Shown: positions 19,433 to 29,149, numbered from the stretch's first letter. The stretch is 64,000 bases of DNA from an uncultured Lachnospiraceae bacterium (GCA_947644545.1 CANRZW010000003.1:123386-187385); one strand, 5' to 3'. Notes: a model not told the origin generated them from the sequence alone. Program-made: numbers and translations.

Positions 19433-21730
19433 TTGTACAGGAAGGGAATAAACGGCATTAGAAGAAAAGCAGTCGTCTTTCTGGCAGGAGTGCTTCTGGC
19501 CGGTACGCTGAGTGCATGCACAGGGCAGCCTGGCGCTGCGCCGGGGGAAGCAGAGGACATAAGCCAGGGGGAGCAGTCCGGGGTGGTTTCCGGGGAGCAT
19601 GGGAGCACAGACAGTACGGCGGATCGTGCGGACGCGGGAAATACTGATCATACGGGCAGTCTGGCGGGCGCAGAAGGAGCGAAGGCCGGGAAGAGGCCGC
19701 AGCTGCTTGCGGGAACCGGGTCTGCAGATCTTGAGCAGCTGGGGATAACACCCTGCGTGGAACCTTATACGGTGGAGCCGGACTTAAGCAATATTGATAA
19801 TCTCTGGCAGTTTTATCTGTATGATGAGGTGAAAGAGAAGCTGGCGGAAAATGGGTTTGTGGTGTTTGGAGCCGGTGAGAGAGAGTTTTTTCAGATCTAC
19901 GAGATTGATCGTTATGAGCAGATTGCCCATTTTGTGACGGTAGATTCCCTGATGCATACCTATCATCTGTATTTCAGCTATCTTTTGAAAAACATAGAAA
20001 AGACATCTCTGTCAGAAAATATATACCGGCTGAGCGGCAGAATGCTGGACAACAGTGTGGCGCAGTATGAGAAATTAAAGGGCAGTGAATGGGAAAATGC
20101 GGCGAAGCGCAACGTTGCCTTTTTCAATGTGGGAATGAAACTTTTGGATGACAGTGCTGTCATAAATGAGAACGCGGCCGATCTGGTGCAGTATGAGCTG
20201 GACTGTATCGGGAACGCGGACAGGGTTTGTGAGTCGAAGATCACGGGGGAGATGGAGGATTATACCCAGTATATTCCCCGTGGGTATTACGAGGGTGATA
20301 AGGAGCTGGAGCGGTACTTCAAGGCGATGATGTGGTACGGCCGCATCCATTTTGAGCAGCGAAACGAGGAGCTTACCAGAAGCGCGCTTCTGATCTCCCA
20401 GGCGTTATTGGAAGATGAGGAGGCTTATGGCCTGTGGGAATCTTTGTATGCCGTGACAAGCTTTTTTGCGGGCGCCAGCGATGACATGGGGGTATGTGAA
20501 TATGCACCCGTGATCGCGGAGGTTTATGGCGACGGCGTCAGAGTGGAGGATCTGGCCGGGGATACGGAGGCGTTTGCTCGTTTTCATGAGATGACGGGAA
20601 CGCTTGCGCTGCCACAGATCAATTCCGTGCCGATCGGGGACGGAGAAGATAATGTGATCCCGGGTTTCCGTTTCATGGGGCAGCGGTTCACCATTGACGG
20701 GGCGATCATGCAGAAGCTGATCTACAGCGCGGTCAGGGAAAACGGAGAGGGTGACAGGCGTATGCTTCCCGATGTGCTGGACGTGCCGGCCGCGCTGGGC
20801 AGTGATCTGGCTCTGCGGATCCTGGAAGAGGACGGCGCCGCGGAGTATGCGGGTTATTCGGAGAATATGAGCAAGCTGCGGGAGACGCTTTCGCAGGAAG
20901 ATGCTTCGCTTTGGTCGGCAAGTCTGTATGCCGGCTGGCTGCACACACTGCGGCCGCTTCTGGAGGTGAAGGGCGAGGGCTATCCGATGTTCATGCAGAG
21001 TGAAGAGTGGCAGAAGAAGGATCTGGAGTGCTTTGCGGGGAGTTTCACGGAGTTGAAGCATGATACGATCCTGTATACGAAGCAGGTGATCGCGGAGATG
21101 GGCGGCGGCGGTTACGAGCAGGAGCCGGATGACAGAGGGTATGTGGAACCGGAGCCGGCGGTGTATGCCCGGTTTGTGGATCTGACGGACAAGACGCTGC
21201 AGGGACTTAAGCAGTACGGGATGTTAAGCAGCGCTGAGGAGGAGAATCTGACACGTCTGTCACAGATTGCCGGCCGGCTGTTGGAGATTTCCGGAAAAGA
21301 GCTGCGGGATGAGACGCTGACGGACGAAGAGTACGATTTTATCCGGAATTACGGCGGAAACATCGAACATTTCTGGTATGAGGCGGCGAAAGCAGCGAGC
21401 GGCAGTGAAGAAGGGGTAGAAGCGCAGGAATTTCCGGCGGCGGTAGTGGTGGATATCGCCACCGATCCCAACGGGGAAGTGCTGGAAGCGGCTACGGACG
21501 TTCCGTCCCTGATCTATGTGATCGTGAAGGTGGACGGTAAGTTGAAGATCGCCAGAGGCAGCGTGTATTCTTTCTATCAGTTCAGATGGCCTATGGAGGA
21601 CCGTCTGACGGATACTAAGTGGCGGCAGATGATCGGCGTGATGCAGGGAGAGGATGGCACCTATCATCGTGAGCAGTCCGTGCAGAAGCCTAAATGGACG
21701 GAAAGCTACTGGTGGAATTATGAGTACTGA
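19433..21730 (+). CDS. DUF3160 domain lipoprotein
   Basis: A 765-residue secreted protein. The N-terminus has basic residues, a hydrophobic core and the lipobox LSAC (Cys29), so it should be a lipoprotein on the outer face of the membrane. A Gly/Ala/Asp-rich linker runs to about residue 105. The rest matches DUF3160, with FVTVDSLMHTYHLYFSYLL near 165 and the C-terminal segment PSLIYVIVKVDGKLKIARGSVYSFYQF. The function of the domain is unknown. I chose the TTG at 19433 because GGGGATGAGG lies just upstream and it gives a proper signal peptide; an ATG at 19352 would add 27 residues. The CapA-family gene follows 52 bp on. Confidence 0.82.
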   Translation: MYRKGINGIRRKAVVFLAGVLLAGTLSACTGQPGAAPGEAEDISQGEQSGVVSGEHGSTDSTADRADAGNTDHTGSLAGAEGAKAGKRPQLLAGTGSADLEQLGITPCVEPYTVEPDLSNIDNLWQFYLYDEVKEKLAENGFVVFGAGEREFFQIYEIDRYEQIAHFVTVDSLMHTYHLYFSYLLKNIEKTSLSENIYRLSGRMLDNSVAQYEKLKGSEWENAAKRNVAFFNVGMKLLDDSAVINENAADLVQYELDCIGNADRVCESKITGEMEDYTQYIPRGYYEGDKELERYFKAMMWYGRIHFEQRNEELTRSALLISQALLEDEEAYGLWESLYAVTSFFAGASDDMGVCEYAPVIAEVYGDGVRVEDLAGDTEAFARFHEMTGTLALPQINSVPIGDGEDNVIPGFRFMGQRFTIDGAIMQKLIYSAVRENGEGDRRMLPDVLDVPAALGSDLALRILEEDGAAEYAGYSENMSKLRETLSQEDASLWSASLYAGWLHTLRPLLEVKGEGYPMFMQSEEWQKKDLECFAGSFTELKHDTILYTKQVIAEMGGGGYEQEPDDRGYVEPEPAVYARFVDLTDKTLQGLKQYGMLSSAEEENLTRLSQIAGRLLEISGKELRDETLTDEEYDFIRNYGGNIEHFWYEAAKAASGSEEGVEAQEFPAAVVVDIATDPNGEVLEAATDVPSLIYVIVKVDGKLKIARGSVYSFYQFRWPMEDRLTDTKWRQMIGVMQGEDGTYHREQSVQKPKWTESYWWNYEY

Positions 21731-21782
21731 GTGATTTGTATCCGAGATTTCAGGAAGCGGCAGATGCCGGGAAGAGGGAACT

Positions 21783-23222
21783 TTGAGAAGAAGAATTGCA
21801 CAAAGAAGCATTATAATGATAATGGCGTTGGTATGTACCGGCGCCGTTTTCTATGGACTCTGGCGGAGCGGCGCTTTTCTGCCGAATTGGATTACCTGGG
21901 AGAGTACGACAGTGTATGACGAGACGGGAAGCTGTGCGGCGCTACTGGACAGGGGGCGGGTCACGGTTACTTATGACGATAGTGTCATATGGAATTCGCC
22001 AAGGGAGCTAAGGGTACAGCAGATTCTGTTCGGCGATGTGGATCATGACCGGGAAGAAGAACTGCTGCTGCTTTGCTGGAAGATTGGACGATTCGGGGAT
22101 AGTAAGCCTTTCTGGATAGAGCGGGATGAGCGGAAATGGTCGCAGCATATCTACGTGTATCGATGCGGACAGGGGAAGGTGAAACCACGGTGGATGTCGT
22201 CGTATATCGGGCAGGATGTGACAGAGATGTCAGTAAATGAGGCAAACCGCCTGCTGCTAACGGATCCGGCGGGGAAGATCAGCAGCTGGCTCTGGTCTTC
22301 CTGGGGATTTGCGAAGGAGGAGACGGAGGCATCCTTCGTGGTGTTCGGAGATAATCTGATCCATGAGCCTATCTATCGATATGGGCTGCATAATGGCGGA
22401 GACTTTGCTTTTCTATATGAAGATGTCAGGGAACTGATCGAGAAAAGCGATGTGGCGGTGATCAATCAGGAGACGCCGCTTACTGACGATCCGGCCATGT
22501 ATGGTGATTATCCCAGATTTGGCACGCCGGTCCAGGTTGGAGAAGCGATCGTGGATGCCGGATTTGATGTGGTGACCTGCGGTACCAATCATGCCCTGGA
22601 CAGAGGGGCGGCGGGAGTAACCTTTACGAAGAAGTTTTTCGAGGAACGGGGACTGATCAGTCTGGGGATACAGTCCGAGGAGGAACGGGAGTACCGGCCT
22701 TATCGGATCATAGAGAGAAACGGCATCTGTTTTGCGATGTTCAACTATACTTATGGGACGAACGGGATCAGGATACCGGAAGAACATCCGGATATGGTGC
22801 ATCTGTTGGAGGAGGAAGCCAGGATCCGGGAGGAGATCAAAGCGGCGAAGGCGGAAAGCGATATGGTGCTTGTCTTTGCGCATTGGGGAACGGAATATGA
22901 GGAGGAACCGGATGCGTTTCAGAAGAAATGGACGCAGGTTTTTCTGGAAAGCGGCGTGGATGTAGTGGTGGGGACGCATCCCCATGCGCTCCAGCCTTAC
23001 GAGATTCTTCGGGATCAGGACGGGCATGAGATGCTGATTTACTATTCCGTCGGTAATTTTGTCAGCGCCCAGTATGAGCAGTCCTGTGTGAAGGGCGGAG
23101 CGGCGGAATTTACCGTTTCCCTGACAACGGACGGGTATCGGGTCACGGCATATTCTCTGCAGCCTCTTACGATCACGCATGAGAAAGGCAGATACAAAGT
23201 GGCGCTGCCGGAACCAAAATAA
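21783..23222 (+). CDS. CapA/PgsA-family protein with signal anchor
   Basis: A 479-residue protein with an N-terminal membrane segment (about 10-28), an unassigned extracellular region (about 30-170), then the CapA metallophosphatase-like domain. Motifs in order are FVVFGDNLIHEPIY, VINQETPLTD, CGTNHALDRG, FAHWGTEYE, GTHPHALQPYE and YYSVGNFVS. The family includes proteins needed for poly-gamma-glutamate and capsule export, but no CapB or CapC genes are nearby, so a capsule role is not supported. It starts with TTG after AGAGGGA. It probably shares a transcript with the DUF3160 gene. Confidence 0.85.
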   Translation: MRRRIAQRSIIMIMALVCTGAVFYGLWRSGAFLPNWITWESTTVYDETGSCAALLDRGRVTVTYDDSVIWNSPRELRVQQILFGDVDHDREEELLLLCWKIGRFGDSKPFWIERDERKWSQHIYVYRCGQGKVKPRWMSSYIGQDVTEMSVNEANRLLLTDPAGKISSWLWSSWGFAKEETEASFVVFGDNLIHEPIYRYGLHNGGDFAFLYEDVRELIEKSDVAVINQETPLTDDPAMYGDYPRFGTPVQVGEAIVDAGFDVVTCGTNHALDRGAAGVTFTKKFFEERGLISLGIQSEEEREYRPYRIIERNGICFAMFNYTYGTNGIRIPEEHPDMVHLLEEEARIREEIKAAKAESDMVLVFAHWGTEYEEEPDAFQKKWTQVFLESGVDVVVGTHPHALQPYEILRDQDGHEMLIYYSVGNFVSAQYEQSCVKGGAAEFTVSLTTDGYRVTAYSLQPLTITHEKGRYKVALPEPK

Positions 23223-23271
23223 CAGGAGTAAAACCGAAAAAAGGATAAAAAGATAACATCTGAAAATAAAA

Positions 23272-23300
23272 CTGAAAAAATCCTGCCAATGTGGTATACT
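23272..23300 (+). promoter_or_regulatory. Promoter of the symporter gene
   Basis: CTGAAA (23272-23277) and TATACT (23295-23300) are 17 bp apart, in an A-rich stretch. Confidence 0.5.
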
Positions 23301-23337
23301 TAGAACACTTATGACCAAATGTAGGAGGAAGAGAGAA

Positions 23338-24696
23338 GTGGAAAGAGAAAAACTTGGTTCACGGATGGGATTTATCCTGTTATCGGCGGGGTGTGCGATC
23401 GGAATCGGTAATGTGTGGAGATTCCCGTATATTGCGGGTATGTATGGCGGCGGCATGTTTGTGCTGTTCTATCTGTTGTTTCTGATCGCCATGGGTGTGC
23501 CCGTGATGACGATGGAATTTGCGGTGGGCCGCGCCAGCAGGAAGAGTGTTATCCGGAGTTTTACGGAATTGGAGAAGCCGGGGCAGAAATGGCATCTCAA
23601 CGGCTGGCTCGGTATGGCGGGCAATTATCTGCTGATGATGTTCTATACAACGGTGGCAGGGTGGATGCTGTATTACTTTTACCAGATGTTGACCGGTAAG
23701 TTTACCGGTAAGGACAAAGAACAGGTGGCAGGCATGTTTCAGGGGATGCTGGAGAGTCCGGCAGTGCTGACGGTGGTGATGGTGATCATCGTGGCGGCAG
23801 GCATTCTGATCTGTTCCCTCGGACTGCAGAAAGGTGTGGAGAGGATCACCAAGGTTATGATGACGCTGCTGTTGTTCATCATTGTGGCGCTGGCAGTGCG
23901 CAGCATGACACTGGAGGGCGGCGCAGATGGCTTGCGGTTCTATCTGCTGCCGGATATACAGAGAATGCGGGATGTGGGAGTGTTGGAGACCATTACGGCA
24001 GCTATGAACCAGGCGTTCTTTACGTTGAGTCTGGGAATCGGCGCCATGGCGATCTTCGGCAGTTATATCGACAAGCGGCGGACGCTGCTCGGGGAGTCGG
24101 TGAATATAGCGATCCTGGATACTTTTGTGGCGCTTGTTTCGGGACTGATCATTTTCCCGACCTGTTTTGCTTTTGATATCAGTCCCGATATGGGGCCGAG
24201 CCTGATTTTCATTACATTGCCGAATATTTTCAATCATATGGCAGGCGGGCGCGTGTGGGGAACGCTGTTTTTCGTGTTTATGACGTTTGCGGCATTTTCT
24301 ACGATCCTGGCTGTATTCGAGAATATCATATCCTGCGGCATGGATCTTTTCCATTGGAGCAGGAAGAAGTCCTGCCTGGTCAATCTGGCGGCGCTTATCG
24401 TGCTTTCGCTGCCCTGTGTGTTCGGGTATAATATCTGGTCGTCGATTCAGCCGTTGGGGGAGGGAAGCACGATCCTGGATCTGGAAGACTTCATGGTCAG
24501 CAATGTGATCCTGCCCATCGGATCGCTGATCTATCTGTTGTTCTGCGTGACGAGATATGGCTGGGGATTTGACCAATATCTGAAGGAGGCCAATACCGGA
24601 GAGGGATTGAAGATGCCCAGAGGCATGCGGTTCTATGTGACGTTTATTCTGCCGGTGCTGGTGCTCTTCCTGACGATTAAAGGGTGGATCAGATAA
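23338..24696 (+). CDS. Sodium:neurotransmitter symporter family (NSS) transporter
   Basis: A 452-residue membrane protein with about eleven helices. The first helix carries the family signature SAGCAIGIGNVWRFPYIAG, which forms the sodium and substrate sites. The unwound helix 6 region AMNQAFFTLSLGIGAMAIFGSY is also clear. Bacterial members such as MhsT and Tyt1 take up hydrophobic or aromatic amino acids with sodium; the substrate here is inferred only. The GTG at 23338 has TAGGAGG nine bases upstream; an ATG at 23311 has no such site. Confidence 0.92.
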   Translation: MEREKLGSRMGFILLSAGCAIGIGNVWRFPYIAGMYGGGMFVLFYLLFLIAMGVPVMTMEFAVGRASRKSVIRSFTELEKPGQKWHLNGWLGMAGNYLLMMFYTTVAGWMLYYFYQMLTGKFTGKDKEQVAGMFQGMLESPAVLTVVMVIIVAAGILICSLGLQKGVERITKVMMTLLLFIIVALAVRSMTLEGGADGLRFYLLPDIQRMRDVGVLETITAAMNQAFFTLSLGIGAMAIFGSYIDKRRTLLGESVNIAILDTFVALVSGLIIFPTCFAFDISPDMGPSLIFITLPNIFNHMAGGRVWGTLFFVFMTFAAFSTILAVFENIISCGMDLFHWSRKKSCLVNLAALIVLSLPCVFGYNIWSSIQPLGEGSTILDLEDFMVSNVILPIGSLIYLLFCVTRYGWGFDQYLKEANTGEGLKMPRGMRFYVTFILPVLVLFLTIKGWIR

Positions 24697-24847
24697 GGAC
24701 GGGCAAAGAAAGATAAATTCGCAGCAATATGCAAAATTTCGGTACTAACGAAGGTGGATCTATGGTAAACTTATCTTAGGATACCAACATCATCTTACAG
24801 GAGATGATCATGATAGAAAAGGGAAGGCAGGAAGGGGGAAGTGACTT

Positions 24848-25480
24848 ATGGATAATTATGTAATTGCGATTGCAAGGGGATTCGGCAGCGGCGGTAAGGC
24901 GATCGGCACACAGCTGGCAGAGGAATTGGGGGTTTCCTGCTATGCACAGCAGCTGCTCGATATGGCGTCAGAGTACAGCGGTATCAACAAGCAGCTGTTT
25001 GCCGAGGTGGACGAGAAACTGCGCGGGGGCTATATGGTGCGGCATCTGATGAAGATTCCGTATACTTATGTAGTGGAGCCGAGTGATAAAGAGTTTACAT
25101 CCGACATTAATCTCTTCAATATCCAGTCGGAGATCATCAGGGAGCTTGCCAAAACGGAATCTTGCGTGATAATCGGTAAATGTGCGGATTATATTCTGCG
25201 CAATGAGCCAAATGTGGTCAGCGTCTTCGTGGATGCGCCGGAAAAAGACTGTATAACTACTGTTATGGACAGAATGCAGGTGAATGAGAGCAGAGCGAGG
25301 GATCTGGTACATAAGACGGACAAATATCGGGCAGATTACTATCGTTATTATACGAGAGGGAAGGACTGGAAAGATCCATTAAATTATGATTTGATACTGA
25401 ACAGTTCCAGAGTCGGCTGGGATAACTGCGTGAAATTGATCAAGGAATGTCTGCAAATGAAACTGCAAGTGGAACTGTAA
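24848..25480 (+). CDS. Cytidylate kinase-like family protein
   Basis: A 210-residue P-loop protein of the cytidylate-kinase-2 type. It begins VIAIARGFGSGGKAIGTQLAEEL, where the usual GxxGxGKS loop becomes GFGSGGKAIG, as in this family. IIGKCADYIL and the LID-like VHKTDKYRADYYRYYTRGKDW segment follow. Members are common in gut Firmicutes; whether they phosphorylate CMP is not established. GGGGGA precedes the ATG. The NYN-domain gene follows 34 bp on and may be cotranscribed. Confidence 0.85.
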   Translation: MDNYVIAIARGFGSGGKAIGTQLAEELGVSCYAQQLLDMASEYSGINKQLFAEVDEKLRGGYMVRHLMKIPYTYVVEPSDKEFTSDINLFNIQSEIIRELAKTESCVIIGKCADYILRNEPNVVSVFVDAPEKDCITTVMDRMQVNESRARDLVHKTDKYRADYYRYYTRGKDWKDPLNYDLILNSSRVGWDNCVKLIKECLQMKLQVEL

Positions 25481-25514
25481 GTTGACAGAATAATAATGGA
25501 ACAGGTGCTTTTAT

Positions 25515-26546
25515 ATGGAAGATAAGAGATTTGCTATTTTGATCGATACGGATAATATTTCTTCAAAATATATCTCTGCGATCATGGATGAGATGACGAA
25601 ACACGGGATCGTCACTTATCGCAGGGCCTATGGGGATTGGACAAGCACCCAGGCCAAGGGATGGAAGAACAAGCTGATGGAGAATTCCATCACACCGATG
25701 CAGCAGTTTTGTAATACGGTCGGTAAGAATGCCACGGATTCTACGCTGATCATCGACGCCATGGATATTTTGTATACGGGAAATGTGGATGGTTTCTGTA
25801 TTGTTTCCAGCGACGGTGACTTTACGAGGCTGGCGATCAGGCTGCGGGAGTCCGGCATGAGCGTGGTCGGCATGGGGGAGGAGAAGACGCCCCGATCTTT
25901 CCGTACGGCCTGTTCCCAGTTCACCGTGCTTGAGAACCTGATCGACGAGGATGACGAAGGACTGCAGGACGAAGTGCAGGATGTAGCGCATGACAATGCC
26001 CAGGGCGTGCTGAGAAGCGTCGGCGCGAAGGGGAAGGGCAGGAAAGCTGCGGTGAAGAAAGCGGCTGAGGAGAAGGAGTCTACGTCCATCAGCAAGGAAG
26101 TGATCGAGAGTGCGATCATTAATATTATTACGGAAAACGAGAATAAGGATAAAGAGACCGGGCTGGGTGAGATCGGCAGCAGATTGCTGAATAAATATCC
26201 GGATTTTGATGTTCGTAATTACGGATACAGCCTGTTATCCCGTTTTTTGGAGGAGATTCCGAGCCTGAAACTGGTTAAGAACAACACCAGAATTAATGTG
26301 GAGCTGAAGGAGAACCAGGAGTCTGAGGATGAGATCACGGCCTATATCAAGACGATCGTGAAGCTGACCGGCAAGAAAGGCATGCGGGTCAATGAATTGA
26401 GCAACAGCGTGCACCGCAAATATGCGGGATTTACGCCCAAGAACTATGGTTATTCCCAGTTTACCAAATTCCTGCAGGCCATACCGGAGCTGGAGATTTA
26501 CGGTGATGTCAATGCGAGGAAGGTTCGGTTCGAGGAGGACGAGTAA
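25515..26546 (+). CDS. NYN domain protein with two OST-HTH/LOTUS domains
   Basis: A 343-residue protein. Residues 5-142 form an NYN (PIN-like) nuclease domain with the acidic residues of ILIDTDNI (Asp11, Asp13) and CIVSSDGDF (Asp100, Asp102). A Lys/Ala-rich linker (about 165-190) leads to two OST-HTH domains at about 193-264 and 272-342, recognisable by the repeated core NYGYS-x2-(S/T)-(R/K)-FL-x2-IP. OST-HTH domains bind RNA in other proteins, so an RNA-processing or decay role is likely (inference). This is the same architecture as eukaryotic MARF1/Limkain-type proteins. The gene converges with a lipoprotein gene. Confidence 0.9.
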   Translation: MEDKRFAILIDTDNISSKYISAIMDEMTKHGIVTYRRAYGDWTSTQAKGWKNKLMENSITPMQQFCNTVGKNATDSTLIIDAMDILYTGNVDGFCIVSSDGDFTRLAIRLRESGMSVVGMGEEKTPRSFRTACSQFTVLENLIDEDDEGLQDEVQDVAHDNAQGVLRSVGAKGKGRKAAVKKAAEEKESTSISKEVIESAIINIITENENKDKETGLGEIGSRLLNKYPDFDVRNYGYSLLSRFLEEIPSLKLVKNNTRINVELKENQESEDEITAYIKTIVKLTGKKGMRVNELSNSVHRKYAGFTPKNYGYSQFTKFLQAIPELEIYGDVNARKVRFEEDE

Positions 26547-26575
26547 GGCAGGATCACAGGATCAGAAAGGAAGTT

Positions 26576-27685
26576 TCAGTAAACTGCCTGCACGTCGGTG
26601 ATCTCATTATCTTCTACCAGAAAGCGCCAGAGGGAATGTCCGGGCAGGCGGTGCTCTGTAAGATAATATGCATTATCTAACTGCGTGATATAATATGGCG
26701 TGCCGCCGCCGATAAAGTGTGTATAGATATCTTCATATCCGCCGTCCGCCAGCGTGGACAGATCCCTCGTCCGCAGGATGGTGGCATAGTCCTGGTTTCC
26801 GGTCACATCCGTGGAGACCGTGATGTAGAAATAGTCCTGGATTTGGGTGAGCTGTATCATACCGGCCATTTGCGCCGGTACAGGATAAGTTTCCAGGATC
26901 TCGAAACTGTCAAGATCCGCAAGAAGAATAGAGGAATTACCGGACACAAAGTAGATCTTGTCCTCGATAATGGTAAAGGAGCGGACGTATACCTGATCCA
27001 GGGTATCGATGCGGCGGATCTCGGTCAGATACATGCGGGTATCTCCCGGATTGTGACGGAAGAGATACATCTCGCCGCTCATGGAACTCCAGACGTAGAA
27101 AGTATCCGTGGGGGCATCGTATACGATGTAATGAGGCCTGTTTCCGATCTCCGGAAAGGTCTGTGTATGTACATAGACATCCGCCTGTTTTTCAAAGATT
27201 AAAACACGATTTTGTTCTGTATCATCTACCAGATACACTTCCCCGTCACTGGCAAGAGTGTGTCCCTTATCAATAGCATCTGTCATTATCGTCCAGCTGC
27301 TCAGCGGATCCTCCAGATTATCGTGATAGATTACCTGATTATGATAGCAGTCCACCAGGAAGTAAGTGTCTTCCACTTTGGTAAGCTGGGTCGGGACACT
27401 TAAGTCCGGATAAGGGTTTGGGCGGGGTTGATCAGGCACAGGGGTCGTGTCGGAGCCGGCATGATTCACAAGCTCGGAGATACGGAGATAGTCTGTGACA
27501 GGGGCGGACGCCGGCAGGTTTTCATGGGTGCGCATTGAGCAGCCGGTCAGTAAGAAGCACAGAGACAGCGGTATGAGCAATGCGGAAGCTAATAAAAAAA
27601 CAGAGGTTTTTGGTTTGCTAAATCTGGATTTTATCTTTTGTGTCTTAGAATAGCGATTGATACTATATTCTTCTTTTCTTCTCAT
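26576..27685 (-). CDS. Putative lipoprotein with beta-propeller-like repeats
   Basis: A 369-residue protein with a long basic N-terminus, a hydrophobic segment and the lipobox LLTGC (Cys49), so it should be membrane-anchored outside the cell. After a Pro-rich linker (about 75-100) come repeated blocks of about 45 residues of the kind TYFLVDCYHNQVIYHD, EVYLVDDTEQNRVLIF and KIYFVSGNSSILLADLD. These suggest an incomplete six- or seven-bladed propeller. I do not recognise the specific family. GGAG lies nine bases before the ATG. It diverges from the acyltransferase gene. Confidence 0.72.
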   Translation of the reverse strand: MRRKEEYSINRYSKTQKIKSRFSKPKTSVFLLASALLIPLSLCFLLTGCSMRTHENLPASAPVTDYLRISELVNHAGSDTTPVPDQPRPNPYPDLSVPTQLTKVEDTYFLVDCYHNQVIYHDNLEDPLSSWTIMTDAIDKGHTLASDGEVYLVDDTEQNRVLIFEKQADVYVHTQTFPEIGNRPHYIVYDAPTDTFYVWSSMSGEMYLFRHNPGDTRMYLTEIRRIDTLDQVYVRSFTIIEDKIYFVSGNSSILLADLDSFEILETYPVPAQMAGMIQLTQIQDYFYITVSTDVTGNQDYATILRTRDLSTLADGGYEDIYTHFIGGGTPYYITQLDNAYYLTEHRLPGHSLWRFLVEDNEITDVQAVY

Positions 27686-27862
27686 AGTTTATTCTCCGGG
27701 TAAAACAGCGTGATTTTTAGATTTCATTATTCTTATTTATCATAACATTGTCAGGGAAAATATGATATACTAAAAAACATATGTAATAGTGAAAACTATG
27801 CACAGGTCATATGGCAGGTTGTGAGGAGCAGGGGGTTGTGACGCTTCGGAATGGGAGAAACA

Positions 27863-29149
27863 ATGAAAGGAAGAGAAAGCAGAGAAGGCAGAAAAGATAG
27901 AGAGAACAGAGAAGAAAGAAAAGGCAGAGGAGACAGAAAAAGTAGAGTAGAGAGAAAAGGCAGAGAAGACCGCACGGAGTATAACATGACGTTTGGCATC
28001 CTGTCCGGCCTGGCGATCGTCATGGTAGTGGCCGGACATCTGGGCTATAATATCCTGACGGTGGGAGACCTGTTTCCTTATTATTCTTTTCATGTCCCTC
28101 TGTTTCTGTTTATTTCCGGCTATTTTTACAGGAAGGGGGAACAGGAGAGGCCGCTTGCTTATATTGTGAAGAAGGCGAAGAGACTGCTTCTGCCCTATTT
28201 TGTCTGGAATGTTGTCTATGGTTTGCTGGCATGGCTGCTGCGTGGGAATGGTTTTGCCATGGGAGAAGAGATCAGTCCGGTTACGCTTTTGGTTGCGCCC
28301 TTCATGCACGGATACCAGTTTATCTACAATTATGCTGCCTGGTTTGTGCCGGTTCTGTTTGTCATTGAGATGATGAATCTGTTTATGCGGCTTGCAGGAG
28401 ACCGGATGTCCGGGATCTTTGCCCGCATTGGAGGCCGTACCCATGCGCCGGACGAACAGAGGTGGGAACGAAACTGGGAGTGGGTGTATCTGGCCGGGAG
28501 CCTGGCAATCGGTATGATCGTAGTGTATCTGGCGATCGGTGGACATGTCTGGGGGAATTATAAGGCGCCGGGCAGGATTCTCTTTTTGTATCCCTGCTTC
28601 CAGATGGGACAGTTTTATAAGAAGAATTTGGAGCAGCATGACAGGGTAAAGAATCTGCTTTATTTCGCGGTTGTGCTGAGCGTGCAGACAGCATTGCACG
28701 TCCTGTGCAATGGATTGGCGTTCAGCAGTGTGTGGTGTACGGGATTTGTCAACGGTCCGCTGATCCCCTATGTGACAATCGTGACGGGGATTGCCTTTTG
28801 GCTGCGAATCGCCCGTATTCTGTCTTGCCTGGCCGGGACGGGCGGTGCGGTGCGCTGGTTTGGACGGCATACGTTTACGGTGATGATGCACCATGTGATG
28901 GTCTTTATGCTGATCAAGATGATCCTGGCGGGAATCGCGGCAGGCACGGGAGCGCTGGCGGACTTTGATTTCGGACAGTTTTACTCTAATATTGATTATA
29001 TTTATCTTGTCAACGGGGCAGAACATTTTAAGATGGTCTATCTGGCGGCAGGGGTCGGAGTGCCGCTTGGCCTGCGCTGTCTGGCCGAACGGGTGCGGAA
29101 GGCCGACACAGGAAAAGCTGTGAAGGAAAAACTGAAGAAAAAGCATTAA
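27863..29149 (+). CDS. Membrane acyltransferase (acyltransferase-3 family)
   Basis: About 428 residues. From about residue 41 it has ten or so membrane helices and the family start ILSGLAIVMVVAGHLGY with the catalytic-type His, then SFHVPLFLFISGYFY and a basic RLLLPYFVWN segment. Such enzymes O-acetylate or O-acylate surface glycans. The first 40 or so residues are a run of Arg, Glu, Lys, Gly and Asp, coded by an almost pure purine strand; this is unusual for the family. The start could be 27851, 27863 (chosen, GGGAGA upstream) or as far down as 27985. The last codons run into a 14-bp tandem repeat. Confidence 0.82.
   Translation: MKGRESREGRKDRENREERKGRGDRKSRVERKGREDRTEYNMTFGILSGLAIVMVVAGHLGYNILTVGDLFPYYSFHVPLFLFISGYFYRKGEQERPLAYIVKKAKRLLLPYFVWNVVYGLLAWLLRGNGFAMGEEISPVTLLVAPFMHGYQFIYNYAAWFVPVLFVIEMMNLFMRLAGDRMSGIFARIGGRTHAPDEQRWERNWEWVYLAGSLAIGMIVVYLAIGGHVWGNYKAPGRILFLYPCFQMGQFYKKNLEQHDRVKNLLYFAVVLSVQTALHVLCNGLAFSSVWCTGFVNGPLIPYVTIVTGIAFWLRIARILSCLAGTGGAVRWFGRHTFTVMMHHVMVFMLIKMILAGIAAGTGALADFDFGQFYSNIDYIYLVNGAEHFKMVYLAAGVGVPLGLRCLAERVRKADTGKAVKEKLKKKH

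Noticed and set aside
23380..24576. 398-codon minus-strand ORF opposite the NSS transporter
   Set aside because: Very His/Gln-rich shadow of a clear membrane transporter.
14169..27854. Shared 15-mer GACGCTTCGGAATGG at 14169 and 27840
   Set aside because: One or two chance 15-base matches are expected in a window of this size, and the flanks do not match.
27770..29146. Long minus-strand ORF opposite the acyltransferase gene
   Set aside because: His/Gln/Pro-rich translation, no ribosome-binding site or family; it is the antisense of a clear membrane protein.
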